Shown: piece by piece, positions 47,575 to 57,450 of the stretch
Position numbering within the stretch: position 1 is the first letter of the stretch
How the letters are laid out: every line of letters starts with the position of its first letter
Assembly (NCBI RefSeq): GCF_900112375.1
Contig: NZ_FOLS01000001.1
Span: 248,001 to 312,000 of the forward strand
Direction: 5' to 3'
Length of the DNA stretch: 64,000 nucleotides
Source: Pseudomonas citronellolis
GTDB lineage: Bacteria; Pseudomonadota; Gammaproteobacteria; Pseudomonadales; Pseudomonadaceae
Made by a program: the position numbers and the translations under genes
The notes under the pieces: model-generated
What the model saw: only the letters and a program-made list of their open reading frames with translations
Told to the model about the DNA's origin: nothing
Databases searched by the model: none

Positions 47575-48243
47575 ATGCGCCAAGCCCGTCTCTTCCTCTA
47601 TGCCCTGCTGCCCCTGTTCGCCGCCTGCCAGGTGTGGAAGCCCGAGCCCACCCGCCAGGACGCGCCGACGCGGGTACAGGGCGAGGTCACCCGCGAGGAC
47701 GGCGGCCTGGTGCTGCGGCCGTGCAACGAGCAGCGCCGCTTCAACCTGGTGGACGGCGCCGACAGTGCCGTGTCCCGCGAGTCCCGCGACCTGTTCGCCG
47801 ACGGCGCCGGCAAGCTGTTCATCGACGCCCGCGGCGCCTATTCCGGCGGCCAGGCCAGCAACACCGACGGCAAGTTCGAAGTGCGCTCGCTGTACCGCCT
47901 GCAGAACGAGGGCCACGGCTGCGACGACCCCAACTTCAGGCAGACCATCGTCCAGGCCGGCGGCAACGAGCCGGGCTGGAGCGTGATGGTCAACGCCCAG
48001 GGCCTGCTGCTGCAGCGCCCGGGGCAGCCGGACCAGGTGCTGCCCTACGTGGAGGAAAGCGTGCCCGGCGGCAGCAGCAGCTATTCCACCGAGGCCAACG
48101 GCGAGAAGCTGGAGCTGTGGGTGGCCCCGGCGCGCTGCGTCAACAGCATGAGCGGCGCGGTGAACAACCTCACCGCCGAGCTGCGCCTGGACGACAAGGT
48201 CATGCGCGGTTGCGCCTACCCCGGCGCCGCCTACCAGGAATAA
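47575..48243 (+). CDS. Predicted lipoprotein of COG3650 type, function unknown
   Basis: A 222-residue protein with a lipoprotein signal (LFAAC) and a mature region with two similar halves: an N-terminal beta part (VQGEVTREDGGLVLRPCNEQ) and a C-terminal part (ANGEKLELWVAPARCVNSMSGA) with cysteines likely paired. COG3650 lipoproteins are uncharacterised. ATG at 47575 follows a GGGAG site. Faces the cysteine-synthase-family gene. Confidence 0.78.
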   Translation: MRQARLFLYALLPLFAACQVWKPEPTRQDAPTRVQGEVTREDGGLVLRPCNEQRRFNLVDGADSAVSRESRDLFADGAGKLFIDARGAYSGGQASNTDGKFEVRSLYRLQNEGHGCDDPNFRQTIVQAGGNEPGWSVMVNAQGLLLQRPGQPDQVLPYVEESVPGGSSSYSTEANGEKLELWVAPARCVNSMSGAVNNLTAELRLDDKVMRGCAYPGAAYQE

Positions 48244-48252
48244 GCCGGCCCC

Positions 48253-49350
48253 TCACAAGCCCAGCGCCGGCAGCTCCTCCGGCAGTGCGCTGCCCTGCTC
48301 CACGCAGGCGCGCACCGCGTCGATCAGCGGCTCCAGCTGGAAGCCCTGCTGGATCAACCACAGCGGGTCGTAGTAGCTGGTCGCATAACGTTCGCCGCCG
48401 TCGCAGAGGATCGCCACGATCGAGCCGGACTCGCCGCGATCGAGCATGCTCCGCGCCGCCAGCAGCGCGCCCACCAGGTTGGTCCCGCTGGAGCCGCCGA
48501 CGCGCCGGCCCAGGCGCTGCGCCAGGTAGTGCATGGCCGCCAGCGACCAGGCATCGGGCACCTTGACCATGGCGTCGAGCACCGCGGGTAGGAAGGACGC
48601 CTCCACCCGCGGCCGACCGATGCCCTCGATGCGCGAGCCGCAGTCCAGGGTCAGGCTGCGGTCGCCGATGCGGTAGGCATCGAAGAACACCGAGCGCTCG
48701 GCGTCGGCGCAAAGCACACGGGTCTGGTGCCGGCGGTAGCGGGCGAAGCGCCCGAGGGTGGCCAGGGTGCCGCCGGTGCCGGGGCTGGAGACCAGCCAGG
48801 CCGGCTCGGGGAAGCGCTCGTGGCGCAGTTGCTGGAAGATCGATTCGGCGATGTTGTTGTTCGCCCGCCAGTCGGTGGCGCGCTCGGCGTAGGTGAACTG
48901 GTCCATGAAGTGCCCGCCGCTCTCGCGGGCCAGGCGCTCGGATTCGGCGTAGATCTGCGTGGGGTCGTCCACCAGGTGGCTGCGGCCGCCGTAGAAGGCG
49001 ATCTGGGCGATCTTCTCCTTCGAGGTGCTGGCCGGCACCACGGCGATGAAGGGCAGCCCCAGCAGGCGCGCGAAGTAGGCCTCGGAGATCGCCGTGGAAC
49101 CGCTGGAAGCCTCGATCACCGGCGCCCCCGGCTTCAGCCAGCCGTTGCACAGCGCGTAGAGGAACAGCGAGCGCGCCAGGCGGTGCTTGAGGCTGCCGGT
49201 GGGGTGGCTGGACTCGTCCTTGAAGTACAGGTCGATGCCGGGCAGGCCCGGCGCCTCCAGGGGGATCAGGTGGGTGTCGGCGCTGCGCTGGAAGTCCGCC
49301 TCGATGATGCGGATGGCTTCGCGGGTCCAGTCACGGATGTCGATGGACAT
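48253..49350 (-). CDS. PLP-dependent cysteine synthase family protein
   Basis: A 365-residue fold-type II PLP enzyme with the Schiff-base lysine K55 ([10 protein letters not shown]), the substrate loop [10 protein letters not shown] and the phosphate loop [14 protein letters not shown]. It has a C-terminal extension beyond CysK/CysM, as in the subgroup related to Cds1 L-cysteine desulfhydrases. It may synthesise or degrade cysteine. It lies 19 bp downstream of the DMT exporter, so the two may form an operon, pointing to amino-acid turnover and export. Confidence 0.85.
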   Translation of the reverse strand: MSIDIRDWTREAIRIIEADFQRSADTHLIPLEAPGLPGIDLYFKDESSHPTGSLKHRLARSLFLYALCNGWLKPGAPVIEASSGSTAISEAYFARLLGLPFIAVVPASTSKEKIAQIAFYGGRSHLVDDPTQIYAESERLARESGGHFMDQFTYAERATDWRANNNIAESIFQQLRHERFPEPAWLVSSPGTGGTLATLGRFARYRRHQTRVLCADAERSVFFDAYRIGDRSLTLDCGSRIEGIGRPRVEASFLPAVLDAMVKVPDAWSLAAMHYLAQRLGRRVGGSSGTNLVGALLAARSMLDRGESGSIVAILCDGGERYATSYYDPLWLIQQGFQLEPLIDAVRACVEQGSALPEELPALGL

Positions 49351-49369
49351 GGGGCGGTTCCTCGTTCGA

Positions 49370-50272
49370 TCAGTCGAGCACCCCGGCGGGCGCGGGCGTG
49401 GCGCTGCGCCACTGGCTGAGGGCGACGCCGGCGAACACCAGGCCGGCGGCCAGCAACTGCTGGCCGTTCAGGCGCTCGCCCAGCAGCAGCCAGGCGAAAA
49501 CCAGGGTGAACACCGGGATCAGGTTGATGAAGCCGGTGGCCTGGCTCGCCGGCAGCCGGCTGACACCGAAGTTGTACAGGCCGTAGGCGCCGACGGTGAC
49601 CACGCTGCCCAGGTAGACCAGGGCGAACAGCCCCTGGCCGCTGGGCGCTGGCGGCACGCCCGAGCCGACGACCGCCAGCGGCAGGAAGAATACCGAGCCG
49701 ATGAAGGCCTGCATGGCGGTCAGGATGAAGGGCGAGTAGCGCGCCGACAGGTGCTTGAGCAGCAGGGTGTAGCCGGTGGCGCAGACCATCGCCAGCAGCT
49801 CGAAGAAATTGCCCAGCAGCGGCTGCGGCGCATGCTGGTCGGGCTCGCCGGCGAGGGTCAGCCAGAGCGCGCCGAGCACCGCCAGGGCGAAGCCGGCCCA
49901 GGTGTTGCGGGCGATGCGCTCGTGCAGCAGGAGGAAGGCGCCGACCGCCACCAGCAACGGCAGCAGCGCGGTGATCATCCCGGCCTGGGCGGCGCTGGTG
50001 TACTGCAGGGCGAAGGACTCGCAGACGAAGTACAGACACGGCTCGCACACCGCCAGGCCCACCAGGTACTTCCAGTCGCCCGCCCGGTAGTCCATCCGCC
50101 CGCGCCAGCGCCAGGCGGCGAGGAAGATCAGGCTGCCGATGGCCATGCGCGCGAAGATCACCCACATCGCCGGCCATTCGGCGAAGGCCAGTTTCAGCGC
50201 GATGAAGGAACTGCCCCACAGCGCCATGGCCAGGACCAGGCATGCCAGGGCGAAGGGCCGGGACTGCTGCAC
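49370..50272 (-). CDS. EamA/DMT-family exporter
   Basis: A 300-residue inner-membrane protein of ten helices made of two EamA repeats ([18 protein letters not shown] in the first; [26 protein letters not shown] in the second). RhaT/YdcZ-like DMT proteins export amino acids or other metabolites. The first gene of the likely pair with the PLP enzyme. Confidence 0.9.
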   Translation of the reverse strand: MQQSRPFALACLVLAMALWGSSFIALKLAFAEWPAMWVIFARMAIGSLIFLAAWRWRGRMDYRAGDWKYLVGLAVCEPCLYFVCESFALQYTSAAQAGMITALLPLLVAVGAFLLLHERIARNTWAGFALAVLGALWLTLAGEPDQHAPQPLLGNFFELLAMVCATGYTLLLKHLSARYSPFILTAMQAFIGSVFFLPLAVVGSGVPPAPSGQGLFALVYLGSVVTVGAYGLYNFGVSRLPASQATGFINLIPVFTLVFAWLLLGERLNGQQLLAAGLVFAGVALSQWRSATPAPAGVLD

Positions 50273-50395
50273 GGGACGCTCCAGGAAATGAATCCCCGCA
50301 GTATAGAAGCGCGCCGCGGGTGGCCGACAGGCACAGCGCCGGGGGAAAACTGTAATGGCCGCCTGCGCCAGCGTCTCTCCCGCCCGTAGGAGCGG

Positions 50396-50600
50396 ACTCC
50401 GTCCGCGATTTCGCGCGCAGGGTGCGCTCCTACAGGGAATGGCGTGGGTGGGGCAGCGTAGGAGCGGATCTCATCCGCGAACCGCGCCGCTCCAACCGTA
50501 CGGGCAGGCACGGCTTCGCGTAGGAGCAAGCTTGCTCGCGAACAGGCTACGCAGCGGGGTTTGTTCGCGAGCAAGAACTAGGCGTCCCCCTCGATCCTAC
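50396..50600. repeat. REP/REPIN cluster between the antiporter operon and the DMT gene
   Basis: A mixed-arm REPIN (50396-50433), an inverted partial hairpin A (from 50459) and a REPIN (50520-50600) whose right arm carries the 14-bp insertion with CTAG. It follows the 3' end of the antiporter operon; no gene is seen in 50273-50648. Confidence 0.9.
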
Positions 50601-50648
50601 GAAGAGCACCTCGGCGCAGTTGGCAAGATAGTGCTCCTACGCCGGAAG

Positions 50649-50978
50649 CTACTCCCAAGGCTCCCCGCGGGTACGCGGCGTGCGCGGCAGGCGCGCCTGC
50701 ATGGCGGCCTTGGCCAGCAGGTGGGCGCTGACCGGCGCGGTGATGAACAGGAACAGGGTGATCAGCACCTCGTGCAGGCTCACGCCGTTGCCGCTGGTGC
50801 TGAAGTACAGCAGCGAACCCAGCGCCACGCCGCCCACGCCGAGGGTCGAGGCCTTGGTCGGCGCGTGCAGGCGCGTGTAGAAGTCCGGCAGGCGGTACAG
50901 GCCCAGGGCGCCGAGCAGGGCGAACAGGCTGCCGCCCAGCAGCAGCAGGCTGACGAGGATTTCCACCAACAGGTTCAT
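50649..50978 (-). CDS. shaG: Multisubunit Na+/H+ antiporter subunit G (ShaG/MnhG/PhaG)
   Basis: A 109-residue three-helix protein, with the subunit G mark GLYRLPDFYTRLHAPTKASTLG. Last gene of the six-gene Mrp-type antiporter operon. ATG at 50978 overlaps the subunit F stop by four bases. Confidence 0.92.
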   Translation of the reverse strand: MNLLVEILVSLLLLGGSLFALLGALGLYRLPDFYTRLHAPTKASTLGVGGVALGSLLYFSTSGNGVSLHEVLITLFLFITAPVSAHLLAKAAMQARLPRTPRTRGEPWE

Positions 50979-51244
50979 TCGATGATGTCTCCACGCAGCA
51001 GGAACTTGCACAGCGCCACGGTGCTGACGAAGCCCATCACCGCGATCAGCAGCGCCGCCTCGAAGTACAGGCTGCTGCCGCTCCACAGGCCGTACAGCAG
51101 GATCAGCGCGATGGCCTCCACCGAGAGGGTGTCCAGCGCCAGGATGCGGTCGGCCGCGCTCGGCCCGCGCACCAGGCGCGCCACCGTCAGCAGCAGGGCC
51201 AGGGCGATCAGCGCCAGGCACAGCGGGATCACGTAGGCGAGCAT
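50975..51244 (-). CDS. shaF: Multisubunit Na+/H+ antiporter subunit F (ShaF/MnhF)
   Basis: An 89-residue three-helix protein: LVRGPSAADRILALDTLSVEAIALILL is the subunit F core. The ATG at 51244 has GGAGG eight bases upstream although it lies 16 bp inside subunit E, so the overlap is real. Confidence 0.92.
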   Translation of the reverse strand: MLAYVIPLCLALIALALLLTVARLVRGPSAADRILALDTLSVEAIALILLYGLWSGSSLYFEAALLIAVMGFVSTVALCKFLLRGDIIE

Positions 51245-51729
51245 TCGAACACCTCCTTCAGCGGCGCCTCGTAGCGCGCCTTGATGTCCGCCACCAGGGC
51301 CTGCGGGTCGGGCACGTCCAGGCCGTGCACCAGCAGGCTGCGGCGGTCGGCGCTGAGGTCGGCGGAGACGGTGCCGGGGGTCAGGGTGATGACGCTGGCG
51401 AGGATGGCGATGGGCAAGTCCTCGCGCAGCTCCAGCGGCACTTCGACGAAGCCCGGCTGCAGCTTGCCGGTGGGCCCGAGCACCAGGCGCGCGACCTGCA
51501 GGTTGGCCATGACGATGTCGTACAGCACCAGGCCGATGAAGCGCAGCAGCAGGCCCGGGCGGCGGATGCGCAGCGGCGCCAGCAGCATGTCGCGGCACAG
51601 CAGCGGCAAGGCCAGGCCGAGCACGGCGCCGAGCAGCCAGTGGCCGAGGGAGAAGTCATCGACCAGCAGCACCCAGCCCAGCAGCAAGCACAGGCTGAGC
51701 AGGGGATGCGGCAGCAGGCGGCGGATCAT
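51229..51729 (-). CDS. shaE: Multisubunit Na+/H+ antiporter subunit E (ShaE/MnhE)
   Basis: A 166-residue protein with two or three helices and a cytoplasmic C-terminal domain containing ILASVITLTPGTVSADLSAD and LLVHGLDVPD, the family signature. Overlaps D by four bases. Confidence 0.92.
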   Translation of the reverse strand: MIRRLLPHPLLSLCLLLGWVLLVDDFSLGHWLLGAVLGLALPLLCRDMLLAPLRIRRPGLLLRFIGLVLYDIVMANLQVARLVLGPTGKLQPGFVEVPLELREDLPIAILASVITLTPGTVSADLSADRRSLLVHGLDVPDPQALVADIKARYEAPLKEVFECSPT

Positions 51730-53225
51730 GCGCCACCTCCGGCCAGGATCGTCCGGCGGTAGAGGTCGACATCCAGCAACTGCTCGGCGGTGGCCTGCAG
51801 GTAGGCCTGCAGCGGCTTGGCGAACAGCACCAGGAGCACGGCCGCAGCCAGCAGCGCCACCGCCGCCAGCAGGCGCAGCGGGTCACGCTCGGCGTTGCCG
51901 AGGACGCTGCGCCCGGTGTTCCAGAACAACGCGCTGCCGGCGCGGCTGAGGGTCACGGTGACCAGCAGGCCGCTGCCCAGCACCACCGCCCACAGCGCCA
52001 GCGCCTCGCCGCCGCTGGCCGAACGCAGGATCAGCAGCTTGGCGAAGAAGCCGGAGAACGGCGGCAAGCCGGCCACCGCGATGGCGCCGACGAAGAACAG
52101 CGCGCCCAGCAGCTGCGGCTGCAGCAACGCCGGGCCCTGCACCAGTTGCCCGGCCTTGTCGCCGCGCTGGCGGGCGATCAGGTCGGCGAGCAGGAACAGC
52201 CCGCCCACCACCCAGGTGCTGTGCAGCAGGTAGAACAGCAGCGCCGCCAGGGACTGCGCCGAACCCAGCGCCAGCACCGCCAGTTGGGTGCCGGCGGAAA
52301 TCACCACCAGGTAGGCCAGCAGGCCCTGCAGGCGCGTCGCCGCCAACGCCCCGAAGGTGCCGACCAGGATGCCCGCCAGGGCCAGCGGCCACAGCCAGGC
52401 CTGGGCCAGGTTGGCCAGCTCGCCGGCGTGGTCGCCGAAGATCAGCGTGTACACCCGCAGGATCGAGTAGATGCCCACCTTGGTCATGATCGAGAACAGC
52501 GCCGCCACCGGCGCGCTGGCCTCGGCGTAGGCCCGCGGCAGCCAGAAATACAGCGGCAGCAGCGCCGCCTTGAGGCCGAACACCACCAGCAATAGCAGCG
52601 CCGCGGCGCGCACCAGCGGCGCGTCGGCCGCCCCCAGCTGGGCCACGCGATCCGCCATGTCGGCCATGTTCAGGGTGCCGGTGACGCCATAGAGCGTGCC
52701 CACGGCGATCAGGAAGAACGCCGAACCCACCAGGTTGAGCACCACGTAGTGCACCCCGGCGCGCACCCGCCCTGCCCCGCCGCCGTGCAGCAGCAGCGCG
52801 TAGGAGGCGATCAGCAGGATCTCGAAGAACACGAAGAGGTTGAACAGGTCGCCCGTGAGGAAGGCACCGTTGAGGCCGAGCAGCTGGAACTGGAACAGCG
52901 CGTGGAAGTGCTTGCCGCGGCGGTCGTCGCCGCGCAGCGCATAGACCAGGGCGAAGCTGGCCAGCACCGCGTTGGCCAGCAGCATCAGCGCGCTCAGGCG
53001 GTCGAGCACGAGGATGATGCCGAACGGCGGCTGCCAGTTGCCCAGGGCGTAGAACTGCACCTGGCCGCCGGCGGCCTGTTGCAGCAGCAACGCGGCGATC
53101 GGCAGCAGCGCCAGGGTGGCCAGCAGCGAGATGCCCCGCGCGGCGCGCGAGGCGTGCCCGGCGAGCAGCAGCAGGCAGCCGGCGAACAGCGGCAGCAGGA
53201 CCGGGGCGATCAGCAGGTGATTCAT
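51726..53225 (-). CDS. shaD: Multisubunit Na+/H+ antiporter subunit D (ShaD/MnhD)
   Basis: A 499-residue, fourteen-helix protein homologous to respiratory complex I NuoN/NuoM. The proton-channel elements LFNLFVFFEILLIASYALLLHGG (TM5 glutamate) and KAALLPLYFWLPRAYAEASAPVAALFS (lysine and broken helix) are present. Carries one of the ion-translocating half-channels. Confidence 0.93.
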   Translation of the reverse strand: MNHLLIAPVLLPLFAGCLLLLAGHASRAARGISLLATLALLPIAALLLQQAAGGQVQFYALGNWQPPFGIILVLDRLSALMLLANAVLASFALVYALRGDDRRGKHFHALFQFQLLGLNGAFLTGDLFNLFVFFEILLIASYALLLHGGGAGRVRAGVHYVVLNLVGSAFFLIAVGTLYGVTGTLNMADMADRVAQLGAADAPLVRAAALLLLVVFGLKAALLPLYFWLPRAYAEASAPVAALFSIMTKVGIYSILRVYTLIFGDHAGELANLAQAWLWPLALAGILVGTFGALAATRLQGLLAYLVVISAGTQLAVLALGSAQSLAALLFYLLHSTWVVGGLFLLADLIARQRGDKAGQLVQGPALLQPQLLGALFFVGAIAVAGLPPFSGFFAKLLILRSASGGEALALWAVVLGSGLLVTVTLSRAGSALFWNTGRSVLGNAERDPLRLLAAVALLAAAVLLVLFAKPLQAYLQATAEQLLDVDLYRRTILAGGGA

Positions 53226-53554
53226 TCGCCGTCCTCCCGCGCCTTGCCGTCGACATGGTCGTCACCGGTCTCGGCAAGGCCGCGCAGGGCCAGGACGATG
53301 ACGAAGGCGGTCATGGCGAAGCCGATGACGATGGCGGTCAGCACCAGCGCCTGGGGGATGGGGTCGCCGGGGTTGGCCACCTGGCCCAGCACCGCCGGCT
53401 CGCCGGCCAGGCGGCCCATGGCGAAGAGGAACAGGTTCACCGCGTAGGAGATCAGCGTCAGGCCCAACACCACCGGGAAGGTGCGTGCCCGCAGCAGCAG
53501 GTACACGCCACTGGCGGTGAGCAGGCCGAGGGTGATGGCGAACAGCGCTTCCAT
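53222..53554 (-). CDS. shaC: Multisubunit Na+/H+ antiporter subunit C (ShaC/MnhC)
   Basis: A 110-residue NuoK-like protein with three helices and PGDPIPQALVLTAIVIGFA. Its ATG shares one base with the stop of the AB gene (TGATG). Confidence 0.92.
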   Translation of the reverse strand: MEALFAITLGLLTASGVYLLLRARTFPVVLGLTLISYAVNLFLFAMGRLAGEPAVLGQVANPGDPIPQALVLTAIVIGFAMTAFVIVLALRGLAETGDDHVDGKAREDGE

Positions 53555-56349
53555 CAGCGGGCCTCCTTGGCCGGCGCCGGCTGCGGCGGCGCGTTCAGTT
53601 CGCCGAGGCCGGCGAGGATCAGCAGGGTCGCGCCCACCACGGTGAGATAGACGCCCAGGTCGAAGAGCATGGCCGTGGCCAGCTCGAACTCGCCCACCAG
53701 CGGCAGCTGGAAGTGGCCGAAGGACGAGGTCAGGAAGGGATAGCCGAAGGCCCAGCTGCCCAGTCCGGTGAGGCCGGCGACGAATACGCCCAGGCCGGCC
53801 GTGCGCGAGTAGTTCAGCGGCAGGCGGGTATGCACCCAGCGGCTGCCGCAGGCGATGTACTGGAGGATCAGCGCCACCGCGGTGACCAGCCCGGCGATGA
53901 AGCCGCCGCCCGGCAGGTTGTGCCCGCGCAGGAAGATGAACACCGCCACCAGCAGGGCCAGCGGCAGCAGCAGCCGGGCCAGGGTGGCGAGGATCGGCGG
54001 GTGGGCGTCGGCCGACCAGGCCAGGCCCTCGGCGTCGCGGGCGCGGCGCGGCAGGCGCAGGCCGTCGAGCAGGGCGAAGATGCCCACCGCGGCGATGGCC
54101 AGCACGCTGATCTCGCCCAGGGTGTCGAAGCCGCGGAAGTCGACCAGGATGACGTTCACCACGTTGTGCCCGCCGCCGCCGGAAACGCTGTGCTGCAGGT
54201 AGTAGCCGGCGATGCTGTCGTAGGGCCGGCTGAACACCGCGTAGGCCAGCAGCGCCACCATCACCCCGCAGGCCAGCGCCACCAGGAAGTCGCGCAGGCC
54301 GCGCAGGCTGCTGCTTTCCTTCGGCGTGCGCTGCGGCAGGTAGTAGAGCGCGAGCATCAGCAGCACCATGGTCACCACTTCCACCGCCAACTGCGTCAGC
54401 GCCAGGTCCGGCGCGGCGAAGCGGGCGAAGGCCAGGGCCACCAACAGCCCGGAGATGCTCAGCAGCACCAGCGCCACCAGGCGCTGGCGGTGGAACACGA
54501 CGGTCAGCGGCCCGGCCAGGGCCAGCAGCGCCAGGCACAGGGCGGTGACGGCGTCGACCTCGACGAAGGCGCGGCTGCCGGCGAGCGCGGGCAGGCCCGC
54601 CAGGCCGGCGCAGACCACCACCACGGCCGCCAGCAGCAGCCAGAGCACGTAGCGTTGCAACGAGCCGTTCTCCAGCAGCCCGGTCAGCCCACGGGCGAAG
54701 CGCGCCAGGCGTTGTACCTGCGCCTCGAACACCTGCTTGGCGTCCACCGCCGGCAAGCCGGCGAACCAGGCGAACAGCGGCCGCCGCTGCAGGTACAGGG
54801 CGATGCCGCCGACCAGCGCGATCAGGCTCATCGCCAGCGGCGCGTTGAAGCCGTGCCAGATCGCCAGGCTGTAGGCCGGCAGCGCGCCGTTCAGGCTCGC
54901 CGAGGCGGCTGCCGACAGCAGCGGCGCCACCGTCCAGGCCGGGGCCATGCCCACCAGCAGGCACAGGCCCACCAGCACCTCCACCGGCACCTTCATGTAG
55001 CGCGGCGGCTCGTGGGGCGTCTTCGGCAGGTCGACCGGCTCGCCGTTGAAGAACACGTCGTGGATGAAGCGCACCGAATAGGCCACCGAGAACAGCGTGG
55101 CCACGGTGGCGAGGGTCGGGATCAGCCAGTTGAAGGCGCCGGCCATGTTCTGCGAGAGGGTCTCGCCGAAGAACATCTCCTTGCTGAGGAAGCCGTTGAG
55201 CAGCGGCACCCCGGCCATGGACGCGGAAGCCACCATCGCCAGCACCGCGGTGTGCGGCATGTACTTCCACAGGCCGTTGATGCGGCGCATGTCGCGACTG
55301 CCGGTCTCGTGGTCGATGATCCCGGCGGCCATGAACAGCGAGGCCTTGAAGGTGGCGTGGTTGATGATGTGGAAGATCGCCGCGACGTTGGCCATGGGTG
55401 AATCCAGGCCGAACAGCAGGGTGATCAGGCCCAGGTGGCTGATGGTCGAGTAGGCCAGCAGGCCCTTGAGGTCGTTCTGGAACAGCGCCAGGAAAGCGCC
55501 CAGCAGCAGCGTCGCCAGGCCGGTCAGGCCGACCAGGTAGAACCACAGGTCGTTGCCGGCCAGCGCCGGGTACAGGCGCGCCAGCAGGAACACGCCGGCT
55601 TTCACCATGGTCGCCGAGTGCAGGTAGGCCGACACCGGCGTGGGTGCCGCCATGGCATGGGGCAGCCAGAAGTGGAAGGGGAACTGCGCCGACTTGGTGA
55701 ACACGCCCAGCAGCACCAGCACCAGGATCAGCGGGAACAGCGCGCTGGCCTGCAGCACCTGGCGCGCGGCGAGCACGTCGCTCAGCTCGAAGCTGCCCAC
55801 CACCTGGCCGATCAGCAGGATGCCGGCGAGCAGCGCCAGGCCCCCGCCGCCGGTGACCGCCAGGGCCATGCGCGCGCCGCGGCGGGCGTCGGAGCGGTGG
55901 CTCCAGAAGCCGATGAGCAGGAACGACGACAGGCTGGTGAGCTCCCAGAACACCAGCATCAGCAGCAGGTTCTCGCTGAGCACCACGCCGAGCATGGAAC
56001 CCATGAACAGCAGCAGGAAACCGTAGAAGCGCCCGGTGGGCTCGCGCTCGGAGAGGTAGTAGCGGGCGTAGAGGATCACCAGCAGGCCGATGCCGAGGAT
56101 CAGCAGGGCGAACAGGAAGCCCAGGCCGTCCAGGCGCAGGCTGAGGTTCAGGCCCAGCTCCGGCAGCCAGTCGTAGCGCGCCAGCAGCCGCTCGCCGCCG
56201 AGCACGCCGCGCTGGCCGAACAGAAGCCCCAGGCCCAGCAGTGGCGCGACGGCCGCCGCCGCGGCGCAGGCGTTGCGGCCCAGGCGCTCGAACAGCGCCG
56301 GCAGGCAACAGCCCAGGAAAGGCAGCGCGATCAACAGCGCCAGCATCAT
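53554..56349 (-). CDS. shaA: Fused multisubunit Na+/H+ antiporter subunit A/B (ShaAB)
   Basis: About 931 residues, combining subunit A (NuoL-like; [49 protein letters not shown]) with a C-terminal subunit B domain ([36 protein letters not shown]). Fusion is usual in Pseudomonas, which explains six genes for seven subunits. ATG 56349 is favoured, six bases after AAGGAG; ATG 56346 is an alternative. First gene of the operon; all neighbours overlap. The complex exchanges Na+ or K+ for H+ and supports salt and alkali tolerance. Confidence 0.94.
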   Translation of the reverse strand: MMLALLIALPFLGCCLPALFERLGRNACAAAAAVAPLLGLGLLFGQRGVLGGERLLARYDWLPELGLNLSLRLDGLGFLFALLILGIGLLVILYARYYLSEREPTGRFYGFLLLFMGSMLGVVLSENLLLMLVFWELTSLSSFLLIGFWSHRSDARRGARMALAVTGGGGLALLAGILLIGQVVGSFELSDVLAARQVLQASALFPLILVLVLLGVFTKSAQFPFHFWLPHAMAAPTPVSAYLHSATMVKAGVFLLARLYPALAGNDLWFYLVGLTGLATLLLGAFLALFQNDLKGLLAYSTISHLGLITLLFGLDSPMANVAAIFHIINHATFKASLFMAAGIIDHETGSRDMRRINGLWKYMPHTAVLAMVASASMAGVPLLNGFLSKEMFFGETLSQNMAGAFNWLIPTLATVATLFSVAYSVRFIHDVFFNGEPVDLPKTPHEPPRYMKVPVEVLVGLCLLVGMAPAWTVAPLLSAAASASLNGALPAYSLAIWHGFNAPLAMSLIALVGGIALYLQRRPLFAWFAGLPAVDAKQVFEAQVQRLARFARGLTGLLENGSLQRYVLWLLLAAVVVVCAGLAGLPALAGSRAFVEVDAVTALCLALLALAGPLTVVFHRQRLVALVLLSISGLLVALAFARFAAPDLALTQLAVEVVTMVLLMLALYYLPQRTPKESSSLRGLRDFLVALACGVMVALLAYAVFSRPYDSIAGYYLQHSVSGGGGHNVVNVILVDFRGFDTLGEISVLAIAAVGIFALLDGLRLPRRARDAEGLAWSADAHPPILATLARLLLPLALLVAVFIFLRGHNLPGGGFIAGLVTAVALILQYIACGSRWVHTRLPLNYSRTAGLGVFVAGLTGLGSWAFGYPFLTSSFGHFQLPLVGEFELATAMLFDLGVYLTVVGATLLILAGLGELNAPPQPAPAKEAR

Positions 56350-56494
56350 CACCTTCTCCTTAATCCTTCAGACATGGCTGACTTACCAGGAAAGCCATGG
56401 AACCGGGCGATTATCCATATCTATCGAATGTGCGTCTTGGATAGAACTATTACGAAAGGCTGGGCACGGGAAAAAGCGCTACCCGGAAACGATA

Positions 56495-56525
56495 GCGCGC
56501 GACACCGGAAACCGGTGTCGCGCGC
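56495..56525. other. Perfect 14-bp stem-loop upstream of the antiporter operon
   Basis: GCGCGCGACACCGG, loop AAA, then the exact complement. There is no clear T-run, so it is either the terminator of the lipoprotein gene upstream or a leader structure or protein site for the antiporter operon. Confidence 0.65.
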
Positions 56526-56563
56526 CAGGAAAGGCTGCCGCCCGGGTGGGCGGAGCGGGCCGA

Positions 56564-57028
56564 TCAGTGGGAAACGCGGCTGGTGCCGTTGACGGTCAGG
56601 ATGCGCACGCGCTCGCCGACGCGGAAGATGGCGCCCTGGTCGACTTCCTGCACGTAGGCGCGGGAGCTGCCGTCGTCTTCGCGGACGGTGATCTCCACGC
56701 CCTGGGTGCGCGTCAGGCCCTCTTCGGTGGCCGCGCCCAGCAGGCCGCCGGCCACGGCGCCGATGATGGCGGTCACGTAGCTGCCCTTGCCGCCACCGAT
56801 GGCGCTGCCGCCGATGCCGCCCACGGCGGCGCCCGCCGCGGCGCCGATCGGCGTCTTGGTGCCCTCGATCTTCACCGGACGCAGGGCTTCGATGGTGCCC
56901 CAGCGCACGTTCTGCACGGTGCGGGCCTCGTCACGGCTGTAGGTGTCGCCGGTCAGGCTGGACTGGCAGCCGCCGAGGGCCAGGGCCACTGCAGTGAAAC
57001 CGGCGAGCAGGAAGGCGGATTTACGCAT
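56564..57028 (-). CDS. Glycine-zipper outer-membrane lipoprotein (SlyB/Pcp-like), copy 2
   Basis: A 154-residue lipoprotein (lipobox LGGC) with the glycine zipper (GAAAGAAVGGIGGSAIGGG), RTQGVEITVREDDGSSRAYVQEV and VNGTSRVSH end, closely matching copy 1 at 44552-45034. ATG 57028 follows GGAGG by eight bases. It precedes the antiporter operon on the same strand and matches the PA1053 position beside shaA. Confidence 0.87.
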   Translation of the reverse strand: MRKSAFLLAGFTAVALALGGCQSSLTGDTYSRDEARTVQNVRWGTIEALRPVKIEGTKTPIGAAAGAAVGGIGGSAIGGGKGSYVTAIIGAVAGGLLGAATEEGLTRTQGVEITVREDDGSSRAYVQEVDQGAIFRVGERVRILTVNGTSRVSH

Positions 57029-57213
57029 ACGGGAACCTCCGGATAGATATGTGAATATTAGACTCTGCCGCGCCACTTGCTGTCACGCCGGCCAGGTCAA
57101 AGTTTTCGTTCGATTCAGCCGCCGTACAGCTTCTTCCGACAGCTGCGGCAAAAGCGCGCGTTCATTCCCCCATCCCGCCAGGGGTAAGGTCAGCATCCCC
57201 ACGAGGAAGGCCC

Positions 57214-57450
57214 ATGGACTACTTCATCATCGTCGTCACCACCGCCGCCGGCCTGTACTTCCACTGGTGGCTGTTCGTGCGCATCCGCCGCTGGATGGAC
57301 CGCGACCTGGCGCTGTCGCTGGCCGGCGACGACCCGCACAAGCGCGAGTACCTGCTGCAGTGCCTGCAACTGGCCCGCGACGAAGGCGTGTCGCGCAGCG
57401 AGCTACCGGCCTGGCTGCAGCGCGCCGCCGACGACTACCGCGCCGGCTGA
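57214..57450 (+). CDS. Small membrane-anchored protein, function unknown
   Basis: A 78-residue protein with one N-terminal helix (MDYFIIVVTTAAGLYFHWWLF) and a basic then amphipathic cytoplasmic part (RRWMDRDLALSLAG, QLARDEGVSRSELPAWLQRA). A GAGGA site precedes the ATG. Its 3' end overlaps the glycerate kinase gene by 16 bp in a convergent arrangement. No family recognised. Confidence 0.7.
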   Translation: MDYFIIVVTTAAGLYFHWWLFVRIRRWMDRDLALSLAGDDPHKREYLLQCLQLARDEGVSRSELPAWLQRAADDYRAG

